Origin: Sphingobium faniae
GTDB lineage: Bacteria > Pseudomonadota > Alphaproteobacteria > Sphingomonadales > Sphingomonadaceae
Assembly (NCBI GenBank): GCA_900100475.1
Contig: FMTU01000012.1
Span: 57,748 to 121,747 of the forward strand
DNA length: 64,000 nt
Direction: 5' to 3'
Shown one piece after another: positions 42,342-53,147 of the stretch (position 1 is its first letter; every line of letters starts with the position of its first letter). Made by a program: the position numbers and the translations under genes. The notes beneath the pieces were generated by a model. That model was not told where the DNA came from. It saw only the letters and a list, made by a program, of their open reading frames with translations, and ran no database searches.

Positions 42342-43079
42342 TCAGCGGTCCAGCGCATATTGCACGGTCAGCGTCACGGACGACCCCACCTGTCCGGGTT
42401 CGACCGGCGTCGGCACGGCGGAGGCCGCGTCCGCCTTGAAGCGGGCCGACTGCATCATCGGTATCGGCGGATTGCCGCCGCTGTTGCCTTCCGAGATGGC
42501 GACGAGTCGCGCCGAACGGAAACCGGAGGCCTGCGCATAGAAATCCGCCCGTGCCTGCGCGGTCTTGAGCGCCGTGGCGCGCGCCTGCGCGATCATCGGC
42601 GTGGGATCGTCGATCGAGAAGCTGGGGCCATTGATATTGGTCGCGCCCGCCTTCACCATCGTGTCGAGCAGCGACCCGACGCGCTTCACGTCGCGCAGCT
42701 TGACGCTCAACTGGTTGGATGCCTCATAGCCCAGGAAACGCGGGCCGGAATTGTCGCCGTCGCGATTGCTATAGTCATATTGCGCGTTCAGGTTGATGCC
42801 GCTGGTCTGGATGTCCTTGCGGGCGATCCCGGCCTTGGTCAGCGCCGCGATCAGGCTATCCATCTTCGCCGCATTGTCGGTCATCGCCTGCTGGGCGGTG
42901 GGAGCGCGGGTCTGGACGCCGGTGCCGACCGTGGCGATGTCGGGCGCGGCTTCCACCGTTTCGGTGATGTTCAGCGTGACGACTGGGGCCGTCTCGGCGA
43001 TGGTGACGCTGGTCTGGGCGATGGCCGCGACAGGAAGCGCGGCGGCGCCGAGCGCCATCAGGGCGAGGGCGGATTTCAT
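42342..43079 (-). CDS. SIMPL domain (DUF541) periplasmic protein
   Basis: 245 aa. Signal peptide MKSALALMALGAAALPVAAI, then the SIMPL/BP26 fold with NAAKMDSLIAALTKAGIARK, DIQTSGINLNAQYDY, YEASNQLSVKLRDVKRVGSL and ARADFYAQASGFRSARLVAI. Proteins of this type are oligomeric periplasmic or outer membrane proteins linked to stress. The start at 43079 has GGAG 8 bases upstream; 43103 is an alternative. Confidence 0.88.
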   Translation of the reverse strand: MKSALALMALGAAALPVAAIAQTSVTIAETAPVVTLNITETVEAAPDIATVGTGVQTRAPTAQQAMTDNAAKMDSLIAALTKAGIARKDIQTSGINLNAQYDYSNRDGDNSGPRFLGYEASNQLSVKLRDVKRVGSLLDTMVKAGATNINGPSFSIDDPTPMIAQARATALKTAQARADFYAQASGFRSARLVAISEGNSGGNPPIPMMQSARFKADAASAVPTPVEPGQVGSSVTLTVQYALDR

Positions 43080-43219
43080 GGGCTTGTCTCCTCTAAGAGT
43101 CATGCGGCCTTTTGTATCGGTTGCGATGAATGGACGCTGACATGCGTTGAAAGCCGTCAGACAGCTTTGGTTCCATGCGCCTCTTGCCCCTGCGCGTGGG
43201 AAGCCCTAGCTGCACGGCC

Positions 43220-45001
43220 ATGGCAGCACCGATCCTCTCCTTCGAAAATCTCGGCCTTTCACAAGGCACGCACTGGCTATTCCGCAACATCGACATTTTT
43301 GTGGGCGAGCGGGACCGGCTGGCGCTGATCGGTCGCAACGGCGCGGGCAAGACGACGCTGCTCAAGCTGTTGAGCGGCCGGATCGAAGCGGACGAGGGTA
43401 CGCGCTCCGTCCGCCCCGGCGCGCGCGTCATCATGCTGGAGCAGGACCCGGACGTCAGCGCCTTCCAGACCCTGCGCGATTTCGCGCTGGCGGGCCAATA
43501 TGCGCCGCCCGCGCATGAGGTGGAGGCGATCGCCAGCCAGCTTGGCACGGACCTGTCCCGCGAAGCCGCGACCGCCTCCGGGGGCGAGCGTCGTCGCGCC
43601 GCCGTCGCCCGCGCATTGGCTAGCGAGCCGGACCTGTTGCTGCTGGACGAGCCGACCAACCATCTGGATATTGCCGCGATCGACTGGATCGAAGGATGGC
43701 TCAGCCGTTATGGCGGCGCGTTCATCGTCATCAGCCACGACCGCGCCTTCCTCACCCGCCTGACGCGCCAGACCTTGTGGTTGGACCGGGGATCGCTCCG
43801 CCGCAACGAGATCGGCTTTGGCGGGTTCGAGGACTGGATGGAAGCGGTCTACGCTGAAGAGACGCGCGCCGCCGAAAAACTGGACGCGAAGCTCAAGATC
43901 GAGGCGCACTGGCTCCAGCGCGGCGTCACCGCCCGGCGCAAGCGTAATCAGGGCCGCCTTGCGAAGCTGCACGAGATGCGCGCCCAGCGCGCCGCTATGG
44001 TAGGGCCGCAAGGCGTGGCAAAGATCGCCGCGGCCAGCGACGACAGCAAGACGAAAAGCGTCATTTCCGCCGAACATGTCACGAAGAATTTTGGCGACCG
44101 GGCGATCATCAAGGATTTCTCGCTCCGCATCCAGCGCGGCGACCGCATCGGCATCGTCGGCGGCAATGGCGCGGGCAAGACGACGCTGCTCAAGCTTCTT
44201 ACCGGCGAGTTGGCGCCCGACAGCGGTTCGGTGACGCTCGCCAGGACGCTGGACATGATCTTCATCGACCAGCAGCGCAGCCTGATGCAGCCCGAAAAGC
44301 GGGTGAGGGAGGTGCTGGCCGAAGGAGGCGACTGGATCGACGTGCGCGGCGTCCGCAAACATGTCCATGGCTATCTCAAGGACTTCCTGTTCGATCCTTC
44401 GCTGGCCGAAGCGAAGGTCGGCACGCTTTCGGGCGGCGAGCGTTCGCGCCTGCTGTTCGCGCGGGAGTTTGCGCGCGAATCCAACCTGCTGGTGCTGGAC
44501 GAACCGACCAACGACCTTGACCTCGAAACGCTGGACCTGTTGCAGGAAGTCATCGCGGACTATGACGGCACGGTGTTGATCGTCAGCCATGACCGCGACT
44601 TCCTCGACCGCACGGTGACGGTGACGCTGGGGCTGGACGGTTCGGGGCATGTCGATGTGATCGTGGGCGGCTATGCCGACTGGATCGCCAAGCGTCAGCC
44701 CCGCAACGCGCCCAGGGCGGAGAAGAAGGCTTCGGCTCCCCCGCCGCCGCCAAGGCCCGCATCGGGAAAGCTCAGCTACAAGGACCAGCGCGACCTCGAC
44801 CTGTTGCCGCGGCGGATCGAGGAACTGGAAGCGGCCATCGCGCGCGATGAAAAGGCGCTGCACGACCCCAATCTCTATGTCCGCGACCCGAAGACATTCG
44901 ATGCCCTGACCAAAGCCGTCGAACAGGCGCGCGCCGACAAGGATGCCGCCGAGGAACGCTGGCTGGAACTGGCCGAAAAAGCCGAAGGGCTGAGCGGCTG
45001 A
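43220..45001 (+). CDS. ABC-F family ATPase, Uup-like
   Basis: 593 aa, two ABC cassettes and no membrane part. Walker A GRNGAGKTTLL and GGNGAGKTTLL; signatures SGGERRRAAVARAL and LSGGERSRLLFAREF; Walker B LLLLDEPTNHLD and LLVLDEPTNDLD. A linker of about 80 residues lies between. The C-terminus is a Lys/Glu-rich coiled coil, as in Uup. It acts on ribosomes or in DNA-related roles. Start ATG at MAAPILSFENLGLSQ. Confidence 0.93.
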   Translation: MAAPILSFENLGLSQGTHWLFRNIDIFVGERDRLALIGRNGAGKTTLLKLLSGRIEADEGTRSVRPGARVIMLEQDPDVSAFQTLRDFALAGQYAPPAHEVEAIASQLGTDLSREAATASGGERRRAAVARALASEPDLLLLDEPTNHLDIAAIDWIEGWLSRYGGAFIVISHDRAFLTRLTRQTLWLDRGSLRRNEIGFGGFEDWMEAVYAEETRAAEKLDAKLKIEAHWLQRGVTARRKRNQGRLAKLHEMRAQRAAMVGPQGVAKIAAASDDSKTKSVISAEHVTKNFGDRAIIKDFSLRIQRGDRIGIVGGNGAGKTTLLKLLTGELAPDSGSVTLARTLDMIFIDQQRSLMQPEKRVREVLAEGGDWIDVRGVRKHVHGYLKDFLFDPSLAEAKVGTLSGGERSRLLFAREFARESNLLVLDEPTNDLDLETLDLLQEVIADYDGTVLIVSHDRDFLDRTVTVTLGLDGSGHVDVIVGGYADWIAKRQPRNAPRAEKKASAPPPPPRPASGKLSYKDQRDLDLLPRRIEELEAAIARDEKALHDPNLYVRDPKTFDALTKAVEQARADKDAAEERWLELAEKAEGLSG

Positions 45002-45060
45002 ATTTGCGATCCGTCGTTCATCTGATAGCTGGGCAAGGGGCAACAGGGAGGACGGCAGGC

Positions 45061-45813
45061 ATGATCGCCGGTCATCAGGCACAGTCGTTGAAGGGCGAAA
45101 GGGCGCAGGCCGTCGCGCCGCCCCGGCCGCATCATGCGGTCCATTATGTGAACCGCGTAGGCTGGCTGCGCGCCGCCGTGCTGGGGGCGAATGACGGCAT
45201 CGTTTCCACCGCCAGCCTGCTCACAGGCATCGCCGCGTCGGGCGCTTCGCGGGATGCCATATTGCTGTCGGGCATCGCGGCGCTGTTTGCGGGCGCGATG
45301 TCGATGGCGGCGGGCGAATATGTCTCCGTCAGCGCCCAATCCGACACGGAACGCGCCGACCTTGCCAAGGAACGCCGCGCCATCGTCCAGCAACCGGAGG
45401 AGGAATGGGCGGAACTGCGCGATATCTATGTCGAGCGCGGACTATCCCTCGATCTGGCGGCGCGGGTGGCGGATCAGTTGATGGCGGCCGACCCGCTGGG
45501 CGCCCATGCCCGCGACGAACTGGGCATTTCGGAAGTGACGGCGGCGCGGCCGGTGCAGGCGGCGCTCACCTCTGCCGCGACCTTTTCCGCCGGGGCCGCA
45601 GCGCCTGTTCTGGCCGCCGCCTTCAGCCCCGCTTCGCAGGCGATCGCCATCGTGGCCGTGACATCGCTGCTCTGCCTTGGCCTGCTGGGCTATATCGGCG
45701 CGCGGCTGGGCGGCGGGAAGCCTTTGCGCTCCATGGCGCGGGTCATGTTCTGGGGCGTGTTGGCGATGATCGTGACGGCGGGCGTCGGCAGGCTTTTCGG
45801 CGCGGCTTTATAG
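45061..45813 (+). CDS. VIT/CCC1 family iron-manganese transporter
   Basis: 250 aa. WLRAAVLGANDGIVSTASLL and GAMSMAAGEYVSVSAQSDTE are the VIT1 signatures in the first two helices. The cytosolic metal-binding region has several Glu, including QQPEEEWAELRDIYVERG. Five helices in total. GGGAGG precedes the ATG at 45061; the frame opens to 45004. It would export or store Fe2+ or Mn2+. Confidence 0.93.
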   Translation: MIAGHQAQSLKGERAQAVAPPRPHHAVHYVNRVGWLRAAVLGANDGIVSTASLLTGIAASGASRDAILLSGIAALFAGAMSMAAGEYVSVSAQSDTERADLAKERRAIVQQPEEEWAELRDIYVERGLSLDLAARVADQLMAADPLGAHARDELGISEVTAARPVQAALTSAATFSAGAAAPVLAAAFSPASQAIAIVAVTSLLCLGLLGYIGARLGGGKPLRSMARVMFWGVLAMIVTAGVGRLFGAAL

Positions 45814-45853
45814 TGGCATGATCCGCGCCGATCCCATTTCCAAGGAGCCGATC

Positions 45854-46399
45854 ATGTCCGCTATCCAGCAAATTCCGTTGAAGACCATCAAGGGCGATGA
45901 CGCCAGCCTGAGCGACTATGCCGGAAAGGTCGTCCTGGCGGTCAACGTCGCCTCCAAATGCGGCCTGACCCCGCAATATGAAGGGCTGGAGAAGCTCTAT
46001 GGCGATTACAAGGGCAAGGGTCTTGTCGTCGCCGGTTTCCCCGCCAATGATTTCGGCGCGCAGGAACCGGGCAGCAATGACGAGATCGCGACCTTCTGCA
46101 CCACCAATTTCGGCGTGGATTTCCCCATGTTCGAAAAAATCGTCGTGACCGGGTCGGAAAAGCATCCCCTCTATGCCGCGCTGACCAGCGCCCAGCCCAA
46201 GGCGCAGGGCGATGGCGATGCCTTTCGCGAAAAGCTGAAAGGCTATGGCATGGAGCCCAATCCCGAACCCGAAGTCCTGTGGAATTTCGAGAAGTTCGTG
46301 ATCGCCAGGGATGGTTCCGTCGCGGCCCGCTTCGCGCCGACCACCGCGCCGGACGATCCCGCGTTGGTCGCCACGATCGAGGCTGAGCTGGCGAAGTGA
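45854..46399 (+). CDS. Glutathione peroxidase
   Basis: 181 aa. The active site is Cys36 in NVASKCGLTPQYEGLEKLY, a Cys-type enzyme. FPANDFGAQEPGSNDEI carries the Gln position and the WNFEKFVI motif the Trp. It reduces peroxides with glutathione or thioredoxin. AAGGAG lies 8 bases before the ATG. Confidence 0.93.
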   Translation: MSAIQQIPLKTIKGDDASLSDYAGKVVLAVNVASKCGLTPQYEGLEKLYGDYKGKGLVVAGFPANDFGAQEPGSNDEIATFCTTNFGVDFPMFEKIVVTGSEKHPLYAALTSAQPKAQGDGDAFREKLKGYGMEPNPEPEVLWNFEKFVIARDGSVAARFAPTTAPDDPALVATIEAELAK

Positions 46400-46546
46400 T
46401 CTTCCAGGCCGCTATTCTGGCGTGCGCGCTGGTTTGGGCGGCTGGCTTCCCGGCGAGACTGTGGAATGGGGGAGCGGGCATGCGCTCGCTATCCGGGACA
46501 GGGGCCGGGCGCGGCCATGGCGCCTGCGCCTGACCGCGTTTGTCCG

Positions 46547-47194
46547 ATGCTGCCGTCCCCCGCCAATTTCACGCCGCAGGTCGGCACGGTGCTGCAAGCC
46601 TTGAGCATTGTCGGCATCTTCGTCTTTGCTGCATCGGGCGCGCTGGCTGCGGCGCGCCTGCGGCAAACGCTCGTCACCTTCATTTTTTTCGCGCTGGTGA
46701 CGGGAGTAGGAGGCGGAACGGTGCGCGATCTATTGATCGACGCGCCGGTCTTCTGGGTGCATGACGCCGCGCCCGCCATCACCTGCATGGCGGCGGCTCT
46801 GCTCGTCTGGATAACGCCGCGTTCCTTGTGGAGTGACCGCGCGCTCGACTGGCTGGACGCCATCGGCCTCACTGCCTTCGCCGTGTTTGGGGCGGCCAAG
46901 GCGATGAGTTTCGGCGTCCCGCCTTTCGTGGCGGGGATGATGGGCGTCGTCACCGGCTGCGTCGGCGGCATCATGCGCGACCTGCTGGCCGGGGAGCCGT
47001 CCATCCTGCTGCGCCCGGAACTCTATGTGACGGCAGCGGCCGCCTCTTCCGGTTCCTTCGTGTTGCTGTGCTGGGTCGGGCTGGACGTGCCGGTGGCGGG
47101 CGTGATTGCGGCCCTGCTGGGTTTCGTGTTGCGCGCGCTGGCGATCCGGCGGGGATTGGGCCTGCCCGTCTATAAAGGCATCAACCGGGAATAG
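46547..47194 (+). CDS. TRIC/UPF0126 family membrane protein
   Basis: 215 aa, about seven helices in a duplicated pattern: GIFVFAASGALAAARLRQT with TGVGGGTVRDLLID, then AFAVFGAAKAMSFG with TGCVGGIMRDLLAGEPSILL. The GGG-x-x-RD repeats mark prokaryotic TRIC-type cation channels. Starts at 46517 or 46466 are also open; none has a good ribosome-binding site. Confidence 0.88.
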   Translation: MLPSPANFTPQVGTVLQALSIVGIFVFAASGALAAARLRQTLVTFIFFALVTGVGGGTVRDLLIDAPVFWVHDAAPAITCMAAALLVWITPRSLWSDRALDWLDAIGLTAFAVFGAAKAMSFGVPPFVAGMMGVVTGCVGGIMRDLLAGEPSILLRPELYVTAAAASSGSFVLLCWVGLDVPVAGVIAALLGFVLRALAIRRGLGLPVYKGINRE

Positions 47195-47215
47195 CGGTTT
47201 GGAGCGCGAAGCCCT

Positions 47216-49099
47216 TTATCGCCAGAGCGCGGCGAGCATCGCAAGCAGCCCCCGCTCATCCGCATCGCTCGCCGGTCGCGGCGCGCCATAGGCCCGGCAT
47301 TCCAGACAATCCGCCCTGATGCCTCCGCCGTTCACCAGCGCCTTCACGTCGCTGATCGCCTGCATGGCCCATTGCCGCTGGAGCAGCGCTTGACGCGCCA
47401 GCATATCGCGCGAATGGTCCTGATTGTCGCCTTCCCGCTCAAGAACGGACTGGAGGAACTGGGTGAATTTGTCGGGTTCCTTCTCGATCCGATAAGCCCG
47501 CGCCTTGGCCGGATCTATCTTGGCCAGCTTCGCCGCTTCGGCGATTGCGTCCTCCAGCCCGCCAAAGCGGTCCACCAGTCCGATCTGCCGCGCCGTTCCG
47601 CCGTCCCACACCCGGCCCTGCGCGATGGCGTCGATCTCCTGCGGCGATTTGCGGCGCGCTTCTGCGACCAGCCCCACGAAGCGGCCGTAAATATCCTCGA
47701 CCCCCATTTGCATGATGCGGTCGAACTCCGGCGTCGTGCCGCCTGCCAGGTCGGGCTGTCCCGACAGCGGCGTGGTCCGCACTCCGTCCGTGGTGATCCC
47801 CATCTTCGCCAGCGTGCCTTCGAAACTCGGCAGGATACCGAACACGCCGATGGAGCCGGTGATGGTATCGGGCTCGGCAAAGATCAGATTGGCGGGCGTG
47901 GATACCCAATAGCCGCCGCTGGCCGCGACATTGCCCATCGAAACGACCACGGGCAGCCCCTGCGATTTCGCGGTCATGATGGCGCCGCGTATCTTCTCGG
48001 ACGCCATCACCGAGCCACCGGGCGAATCGACCCGGACGACCAGCGCCTTCAGATCCTTTTCCGCCAATGCCTTGTAGAGCAGGTTGGAGATGGTGTCGCC
48101 CGCCGCCGTACCCGGACCGGCTTCCCCGTCCACGATCTCTCCCGCCACCGTCAGGATGCCGATCTGGCCGTCATTGGCGGGCTTGCGCGCCCTGGCATAG
48201 GTGGCGAGGTCGATGCTGGCGAAACTGCCGGTCCGAGCGTTTGGCGAATCGCCCGCGACTTTCGCCACCCGTTCGCCAAAGGCCGCCTGGTTGCCCACCT
48301 TGTCGACCAGGCCGGCATTTTCCGCCGCTTTGGCCAGATTTCCTCCCGCCGCCTGCGCCGCCGCCGCCGGATCGCTCACATAGGCGGCCAGTTTCGCGTC
48401 TGGCCGGGCCTTGGCGACTTCCTCCTGCCAATCCTGCCACAGCGCGTCGGCCAGCGCCTGATTGGCCTGCTTCGCTTCGGGCGACTGATCGGCGCGCGTG
48501 AATGGCTCGACGAAGCTCTTGTAGGTGCCGACGCGATAGACATGGGTGTTGATGCCAAGCTTGTCGATCAGCCCTTTGTAATAAAGGGAGGAACCCCCAC
48601 GCCCCATGATCGCCACGCCGCCCAGCGGATCGACCCATGTCTCGCTGGCATGGGCGGCAAGCTGATAGCCGTCGTCGCTATAGATGGTGGCGAAGGCGAA
48701 GACCGGCTTCTTCGCCGCGCGCACGGCGTCCAGCGCCTTGCCCACCCGTTCGAGCGCGACCTGCCCGCCGCCCATGAACCCATCGAGGTTCAGCACGACC
48801 GCCTTGACCTTGCCGTCATCCTTCGCCGCTTCCAGCGCGTTCACGAGGTCGGACAGGCGATATTCCTTCATCTGCGGGCCGGAGCCGGACAAGAGCGCCG
48901 TCGGATCAAGCTCCGCGGGTTGCTCGACGATGGTGCCCTTGAGATCCAGCAGCAGCGCGCCGGAACTGACGCTTGCGGCAGGCTTGGGCGAAAAGGACAG
49001 CGCCGCATAAAGCAGACCGAAGAAGAGCAATAGGAGCAGCAGCACCAGCCCGTCCTTGATCGCGACCAAAATGCGCCAGATGCCCTTTACGAATGTCAA
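47216..49099 (-). CDS. sppA: Signal peptide peptidase SppA, 67 kDa type
   Basis: 627 aa. An N-terminal membrane anchor ([18 protein letters not shown]) and two tandem S49 domains. The catalytic Lys is Lys194 in [12 protein letters not shown] of the first domain and the Ser is Ser394 in [10 protein letters not shown] of the second, as in the E. coli-type enzyme. It cleaves membrane-bound signal peptides on the periplasmic face. The C-terminus carries an extra 40 or so residues with two Cys ([11 protein letters not shown]). Confidence 0.95.
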   Translation of the reverse strand: MTFVKGIWRILVAIKDGLVLLLLLLFFGLLYAALSFSPKPAASVSSGALLLDLKGTIVEQPAELDPTALLSGSGPQMKEYRLSDLVNALEAAKDDGKVKAVVLNLDGFMGGGQVALERVGKALDAVRAAKKPVFAFATIYSDDGYQLAAHASETWVDPLGGVAIMGRGGSSLYYKGLIDKLGINTHVYRVGTYKSFVEPFTRADQSPEAKQANQALADALWQDWQEEVAKARPDAKLAAYVSDPAAAAQAAGGNLAKAAENAGLVDKVGNQAAFGERVAKVAGDSPNARTGSFASIDLATYARARKPANDGQIGILTVAGEIVDGEAGPGTAAGDTISNLLYKALAEKDLKALVVRVDSPGGSVMASEKIRGAIMTAKSQGLPVVVSMGNVAASGGYWVSTPANLIFAEPDTITGSIGVFGILPSFEGTLAKMGITTDGVRTTPLSGQPDLAGGTTPEFDRIMQMGVEDIYGRFVGLVAEARRKSPQEIDAIAQGRVWDGGTARQIGLVDRFGGLEDAIAEAAKLAKIDPAKARAYRIEKEPDKFTQFLQSVLEREGDNQDHSRDMLARQALLQRQWAMQAISDVKALVNGGGIRADCLECRAYGAPRPASDADERGLLAMLAALWR

Positions 49100-49255
49100 G
49101 TTGCCGGTTCCTCTTTCAGCCTCGTCACCGCGCTATCCTATCGCCCGCCCGACTGCAATGTGGGGCGAATGGGCGGGGTGACAAGCTTGCGCCTGCGATT
49201 TCCCGCGCTATGGGAAGCGCAACGCAAAGGCCCCATCGTGCAGGAGACGCGCTTC

Positions 49256-49942
49256 ATGCCCACTCTCGTCCTTATCCGTCATGGCCAGTCGGCCTGGAAT
49301 CTGGAAAACCGCTTCACCGGCTGGTGGGACGTGGACGTGACCGAAAAGGGCGCGGAAGAAGCGCGCGCCGCCGGTCGCCTGATGGCGGAAAAAGGGCTGG
49401 ATTTCGACCAGTGCTTCACCTCTTTCCAGACCCGCGCGATCAAGACGCTGGACCTCGCGCTGGAGGAAATGGGCCGTTTGTGGCTGCCGGTCGAAAAGGA
49501 CTGGCGCCTCAATGAGCGGCATTATGGCGGCCTCACTGGCCTCAACAAGGCGGAAACGGCGGCCAAGCATGGCGACGACCAGGTGAAGATCTGGCGCCGC
49601 AGCTTCGACACGCCGCCCCCGCCGCTGGAATCGGGCAGCGAATTCGACCTGTCGAAGGACCGTCGCTATGACGGGATCGCCATTCCGTCGACGGAGTCCC
49701 TGAAGGACACTATCGCCCGCGTGCTGCCCTATTGGGAAAGCCGGATCGCGCCGGAACTGGCAGCGGGCAAGCGCGTCCTCATCTCCGCCCACGGCAATTC
49801 GCTGCGCGCGCTGGTGAAGCATCTTTCCAATATTCCCGATGATGAGATCACGGAACTGGAAATCCCGACCGGCCAGCCCATCGTCTACGATCTGGCGGAC
49901 GATCTGACCGCAAAAGACCGCTATTACCTGTCGGAACGCTAA
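49256..49942 (+). CDS. gpmA: 2,3-bisphosphoglycerate-dependent phosphoglycerate mutase
   Basis: 228 aa. It interconverts 3- and 2-phosphoglycerate in glycolysis. The phospho-histidine is His9 in [41 protein letters not shown] and the second His in [14 protein letters not shown] are present. GGAG lies 9 bases before this ATG. Confidence 0.96.
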   Translation: MPTLVLIRHGQSAWNLENRFTGWWDVDVTEKGAEEARAAGRLMAEKGLDFDQCFTSFQTRAIKTLDLALEEMGRLWLPVEKDWRLNERHYGGLTGLNKAETAAKHGDDQVKIWRRSFDTPPPPLESGSEFDLSKDRRYDGIAIPSTESLKDTIARVLPYWESRIAPELAAGKRVLISAHGNSLRALVKHLSNIPDDEITELEIPTGQPIVYDLADDLTAKDRYYLSER

Positions 49943-50052
49943 AGGCAGCATCCCTGTAGAAGCAAATCCCGCATTGCCCCATGGCGGCCCGCCCGCTAAG
50001 GGGCTTTGCTTTCCGGGCAGCTTTGGACTGCCCCTTACGGGAAGCATGAGGA

Positions 50053-50547
50053 ATGAGCGGGGATAGCGCAGCCGCACAAGTGGGCATCATCATGGGCAGC
50101 CGGTCCGATTGGGAAACGATGCGCCATGCCGCCGAAACGCTGGAAGCTCTGGGCGTCGCCCATGAGTGCAAGGTGGTGTCCGCCCACCGCACGCCCCAGC
50201 GCCTTTACGATTACGCGACCGGAGCGGTTGGCCGGGGCCTCAAGGTCATCATCGCGGGCGCGGGCGGGGCGGCGCATCTGCCCGGCATGACCGCCGCCAT
50301 GACGCGCCTGCCGGTGCTGGGCGTTCCCGTCGAATCCAAATCGTTGAAGGGCATGGATTCGCTGCTCTCCATCGTTCAGATGCCCGGCGGCGTTCCCGTC
50401 GGTACGCTCGCCATCGGCAAGCCCGGCGCGATCAACGCCGCGCTGCTGGCTGTCTCCATCCTCGCCACCACCGACGCTGCGGTTGCTGAGCGTCTCGACG
50501 CATGGCGCGCGAAGCAGACCCACGATGTCGCGGAGACGCCGGAATAA
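50053..50547 (+). CDS. purE: N5-carboxyaminoimidazole ribonucleotide mutase PurE
   Basis: 164 aa. [25 protein letters not shown] and [16 protein letters not shown] are family motifs. It converts N5-CAIR to CAIR in purine synthesis. First gene of a tightly packed operon, one base before purK. Confidence 0.96.
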   Translation: MSGDSAAAQVGIIMGSRSDWETMRHAAETLEALGVAHECKVVSAHRTPQRLYDYATGAVGRGLKVIIAGAGGAAHLPGMTAAMTRLPVLGVPVESKSLKGMDSLLSIVQMPGGVPVGTLAIGKPGAINAALLAVSILATTDAAVAERLDAWRAKQTHDVAETPE

Positions 50548-50548
50548 G

Positions 50549-51619
50549 ATGACGACCATCGCGCCCGGTTCCATCATCGGCATTCTCGGCGGCGGCCAGC
50601 TTGGCCGGATGATCGCCATCGCCGCCGCCCAGCTTGGCTATCGCGCCCATATCTACGCACCGGAGGATAGTGGCCCCGCCGCCGATGTTTCGTGCTGCTG
50701 GACGAAGGGCGCTTATGAGGATGCCGCCGCGCTCGCCGCCTTCGCGGATGGGGTTCATGTCGTTACCTATGAGTTTGAGAATATCGACCCGTTGGCGGTC
50801 GACGTGCTGGCCGCCCATGGCCTTGTCCGCCCCGGCGCGCAGGCGCTCCGCGTCGCGCAGGATCGCCTCGCCGAAAAGCGGTTCGTCAGCGATCTGGGCG
50901 GCCTGACCGCGCCCTTCGCCCCGGTGGAGAGTCTTGAAGACCTGGGAACCGCGATCGGCCGGATCGGCGGCCGCGCGATCCTCAAGACCAATCGCATGGG
51001 CTATGACGGCAAGGGGCAGGCGCGGCTCGGCGGGCCAGCCGATGCCGCCGCCGCATGGGACGCCATCGGCCGCCAGAGCGCCATCCTCGAAGGCTTCGTG
51101 ACCTTTGGCGAAGAGTTTTCGGTGATCCTCGTGCGCGGCGCGGATGGGCAGGTCCGTTTTTGGGATTCCGCCGCCAATGTTCATGTCGACGGCATCCTCG
51201 CTACGTCCATCGTGCCGGCAGGGCCGCTGATCGAAGGGCAGGTGGGGCAGGCGCGCGCGCTGGCTCGGAAGGTCGCGGATGCGCTGGATTATGTCGGCGT
51301 GCTGACCCTCGAATTTTTCGCCGGCGCGGATGGCCCCGTCTTCAACGAAATGGCCCCGCGCGTCCACAATAGCGGCCACTGGACCATCGAAGGCGCGGTG
51401 ACGAGCCAGTTCGAAAACCATGTCCGCGCCATTTGCGGCCTGCCGCTCGGCGACACGGCGCTGGCGGCGAAGGGCGCGCAGATGCGCAACCTGATCGGCG
51501 CGCAGGCGCATGAGTGGCAGGCGATCCTGTCCGATCCGGCCAATCACCTTCATCTCTATGGCAAGCATGAAGCGCGCGCCGGCCGCAAGATGGGCCATGT
51601 CACGCGGCTGACGCTGTGA
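50549..51619 (+). CDS. purK: N5-carboxyaminoimidazole ribonucleotide synthase PurK
   Basis: 356 aa ATP-grasp enzyme. GILGGGQLGRMIAIAAAQLG at the N-terminus, KTNRMGYDGKGQARL for ATP binding, EMAPRVHNSGHWTIEGA near the end. It makes N5-CAIR from AIR, ATP and bicarbonate for PurE. The stop overlaps the folA start (GTGA). Confidence 0.96.
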   Translation: MTTIAPGSIIGILGGGQLGRMIAIAAAQLGYRAHIYAPEDSGPAADVSCCWTKGAYEDAAALAAFADGVHVVTYEFENIDPLAVDVLAAHGLVRPGAQALRVAQDRLAEKRFVSDLGGLTAPFAPVESLEDLGTAIGRIGGRAILKTNRMGYDGKGQARLGGPADAAAAWDAIGRQSAILEGFVTFGEEFSVILVRGADGQVRFWDSAANVHVDGILATSIVPAGPLIEGQVGQARALARKVADALDYVGVLTLEFFAGADGPVFNEMAPRVHNSGHWTIEGAVTSQFENHVRAICGLPLGDTALAAKGAQMRNLIGAQAHEWQAILSDPANHLHLYGKHEARAGRKMGHVTRLTL

Positions 51620-52116
51620 GCGAAGCGCCGGAAATCGTCCTCGTCCTGGCGCGCGCCGACAATGGCGTCATCGGCCGGGACGGCGGCCTGCCATGGCGTC
51701 TGCCCGCCGATCTCCGGCATTTCAAGGCGATCACTCTCGGTCATCCGATGATCATGGGCCGCAAGACCTTCGACAGCCTGCCCGGCCTGCTGCCCGGACG
51801 ACGCCACATCGTCCTGACTCGCGACAGGGCATGGGCGGGAGAGGGCGCGGAAACCGCGCATGATGTCGAAAGCGCCCTCCGCCTCGTCGCCGCGCCCACC
51901 GTCATGGTGATCGGCGGCGCGGACATCTGCGGGCAATTCCTGCCGCTTGCGCGACGCATCGAACTCACCGAGGTGCACAGGGACGCAGAGGGCGACACGG
52001 CGATCCCTTATCCCGATCCGGCCCATTGGGAAGAGATCGCCCGCGAAGATCATGAGGCGGCGCAGGATATTCCCGCCTATAGTTTCGTCACCTTCCGGCG
52101 GCGCATCGGGACGTGA
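51616..52116 (+). CDS. folA: Dihydrofolate reductase
   Basis: 166 aa from a GTG that overlaps the purK stop by four bases. VLARADNGVIGRDGGLPWRLPADLRHF (part shown) has the substrate and NADPH loop; MGRKTFDSLP, PGLLPGRRHIVLTRD and VIGGADICGQFLPL follow. It supplies tetrahydrofolate. It lacks thyA beside it. Confidence 0.95.
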   Translation: MSEAPEIVLVLARADNGVIGRDGGLPWRLPADLRHFKAITLGHPMIMGRKTFDSLPGLLPGRRHIVLTRDRAWAGEGAETAHDVESALRLVAAPTVMVIGGADICGQFLPLARRIELTEVHRDAEGDTAIPYPDPAHWEEIAREDHEAAQDIPAYSFVTFRRRIGT

Positions 52117-52162
52117 TGTCCATGCATTGCGCACCGCCCGTCCTGTCCCTATAGCGCGCGCC

Positions 52163-53101
52163 ATGGAGCGGCTGGAAAGCGGCGTCCCGGTTCCGGCGCA
52201 TCTGCGCGGGGCGATCATGGCGCTGGGCAATTTCGATGGATTTCATCGCGGTCATCAGGCCGTGGTCCGCCGTGCGACCGAATGGGCGAAGGCGGAAGGA
52301 CGTCCCACCATCGTCGCCACCTTCGACCCGCATCCCATGCGCTTCTTCCAGCCTGACGCGCCGCCTTTCCGCCTGACCACGCTGGACCAGCGGCAGGCCC
52401 TGTTCGCCTGCGCCGGAGCGGATGCGATGCAGGTCTTCACCTTTAATGCCGATTTCGCCACCCTGACGGCCGAGCAATTCGTGCGTCTGCTGGCGGATAT
52501 GGGCGTGGCGGGAGTCGTCACCGGACAAGACTTCACCTTCGGCAAGGGCCGCAGCGGATCGACGGGCCGCCTCGCCCAGCTATGCGCGGCGCTTGGCATG
52601 ACCGCGCAGGCGGTCGCCCCTGTCGCGGAAAATGGCGGCAAGGTCATTTCCTCCAGCCGTGTGCGCGACGCCCTGAAGGCCGGGGATTGCGAAACCGCCG
52701 GCCGCCTGCTTACCCGGCCTTTCGCGATTCAGGGCGCGGTGCAGCATGGCGACAAGGTGGGGCGGGCCATCGGCTTTCCGACCGCCAATATCGACCTTGG
52801 CGCCTATCTGCGTCCGGCCTATGGCATTTATGCCGTGCGCGGCCTGCTCCCCGATGGCCGCGTGCTGGACGGCGCGGCGAACCTTGGCATCCGCCCCAGC
52901 TTCGACCCGCCCAAGGAATTGCTGGAGCCGCATTTCTTCGACTTCTCCGAAAGCCTTTACGATCAGGTCATCGAAGTGCAGATGATCCACTATCTGCGGC
53001 CGGAAGCGAAGTTCGAAGGGATGGACGCCCTGACGGCGCAGATCGCGAAGGACTGCGCGCAGGCGCGGCAAATCCTTGCGGGAACGCCCCGCCTCGCTTA
53101 A
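52163..53101 (+). CDS. ribF: Bifunctional riboflavin kinase/FMN adenylyltransferase RibF
   Basis: 312 aa. Adenylyltransferase domain with LGNFDGFHRGHQAVV and ATFDPHPMRFF, SSSRVRDALKAGD; kinase domain with GRAIGFPTANIDLG and ANLGIRPSFD. It makes FMN and FAD. The start follows the family N-terminus. No FMN riboswitch is seen upstream. Confidence 0.96.
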   Translation: MERLESGVPVPAHLRGAIMALGNFDGFHRGHQAVVRRATEWAKAEGRPTIVATFDPHPMRFFQPDAPPFRLTTLDQRQALFACAGADAMQVFTFNADFATLTAEQFVRLLADMGVAGVVTGQDFTFGKGRSGSTGRLAQLCAALGMTAQAVAPVAENGGKVISSSRVRDALKAGDCETAGRLLTRPFAIQGAVQHGDKVGRAIGFPTANIDLGAYLRPAYGIYAVRGLLPDGRVLDGAANLGIRPSFDPPKELLEPHFFDFSESLYDQVIEVQMIHYLRPEAKFEGMDALTAQIAKDCAQARQILAGTPRLA

Positions 53102-53147
53102 TGCCGCCCGGATAATTCAGCATAAAAACCCAACCGCGCGGACCCAG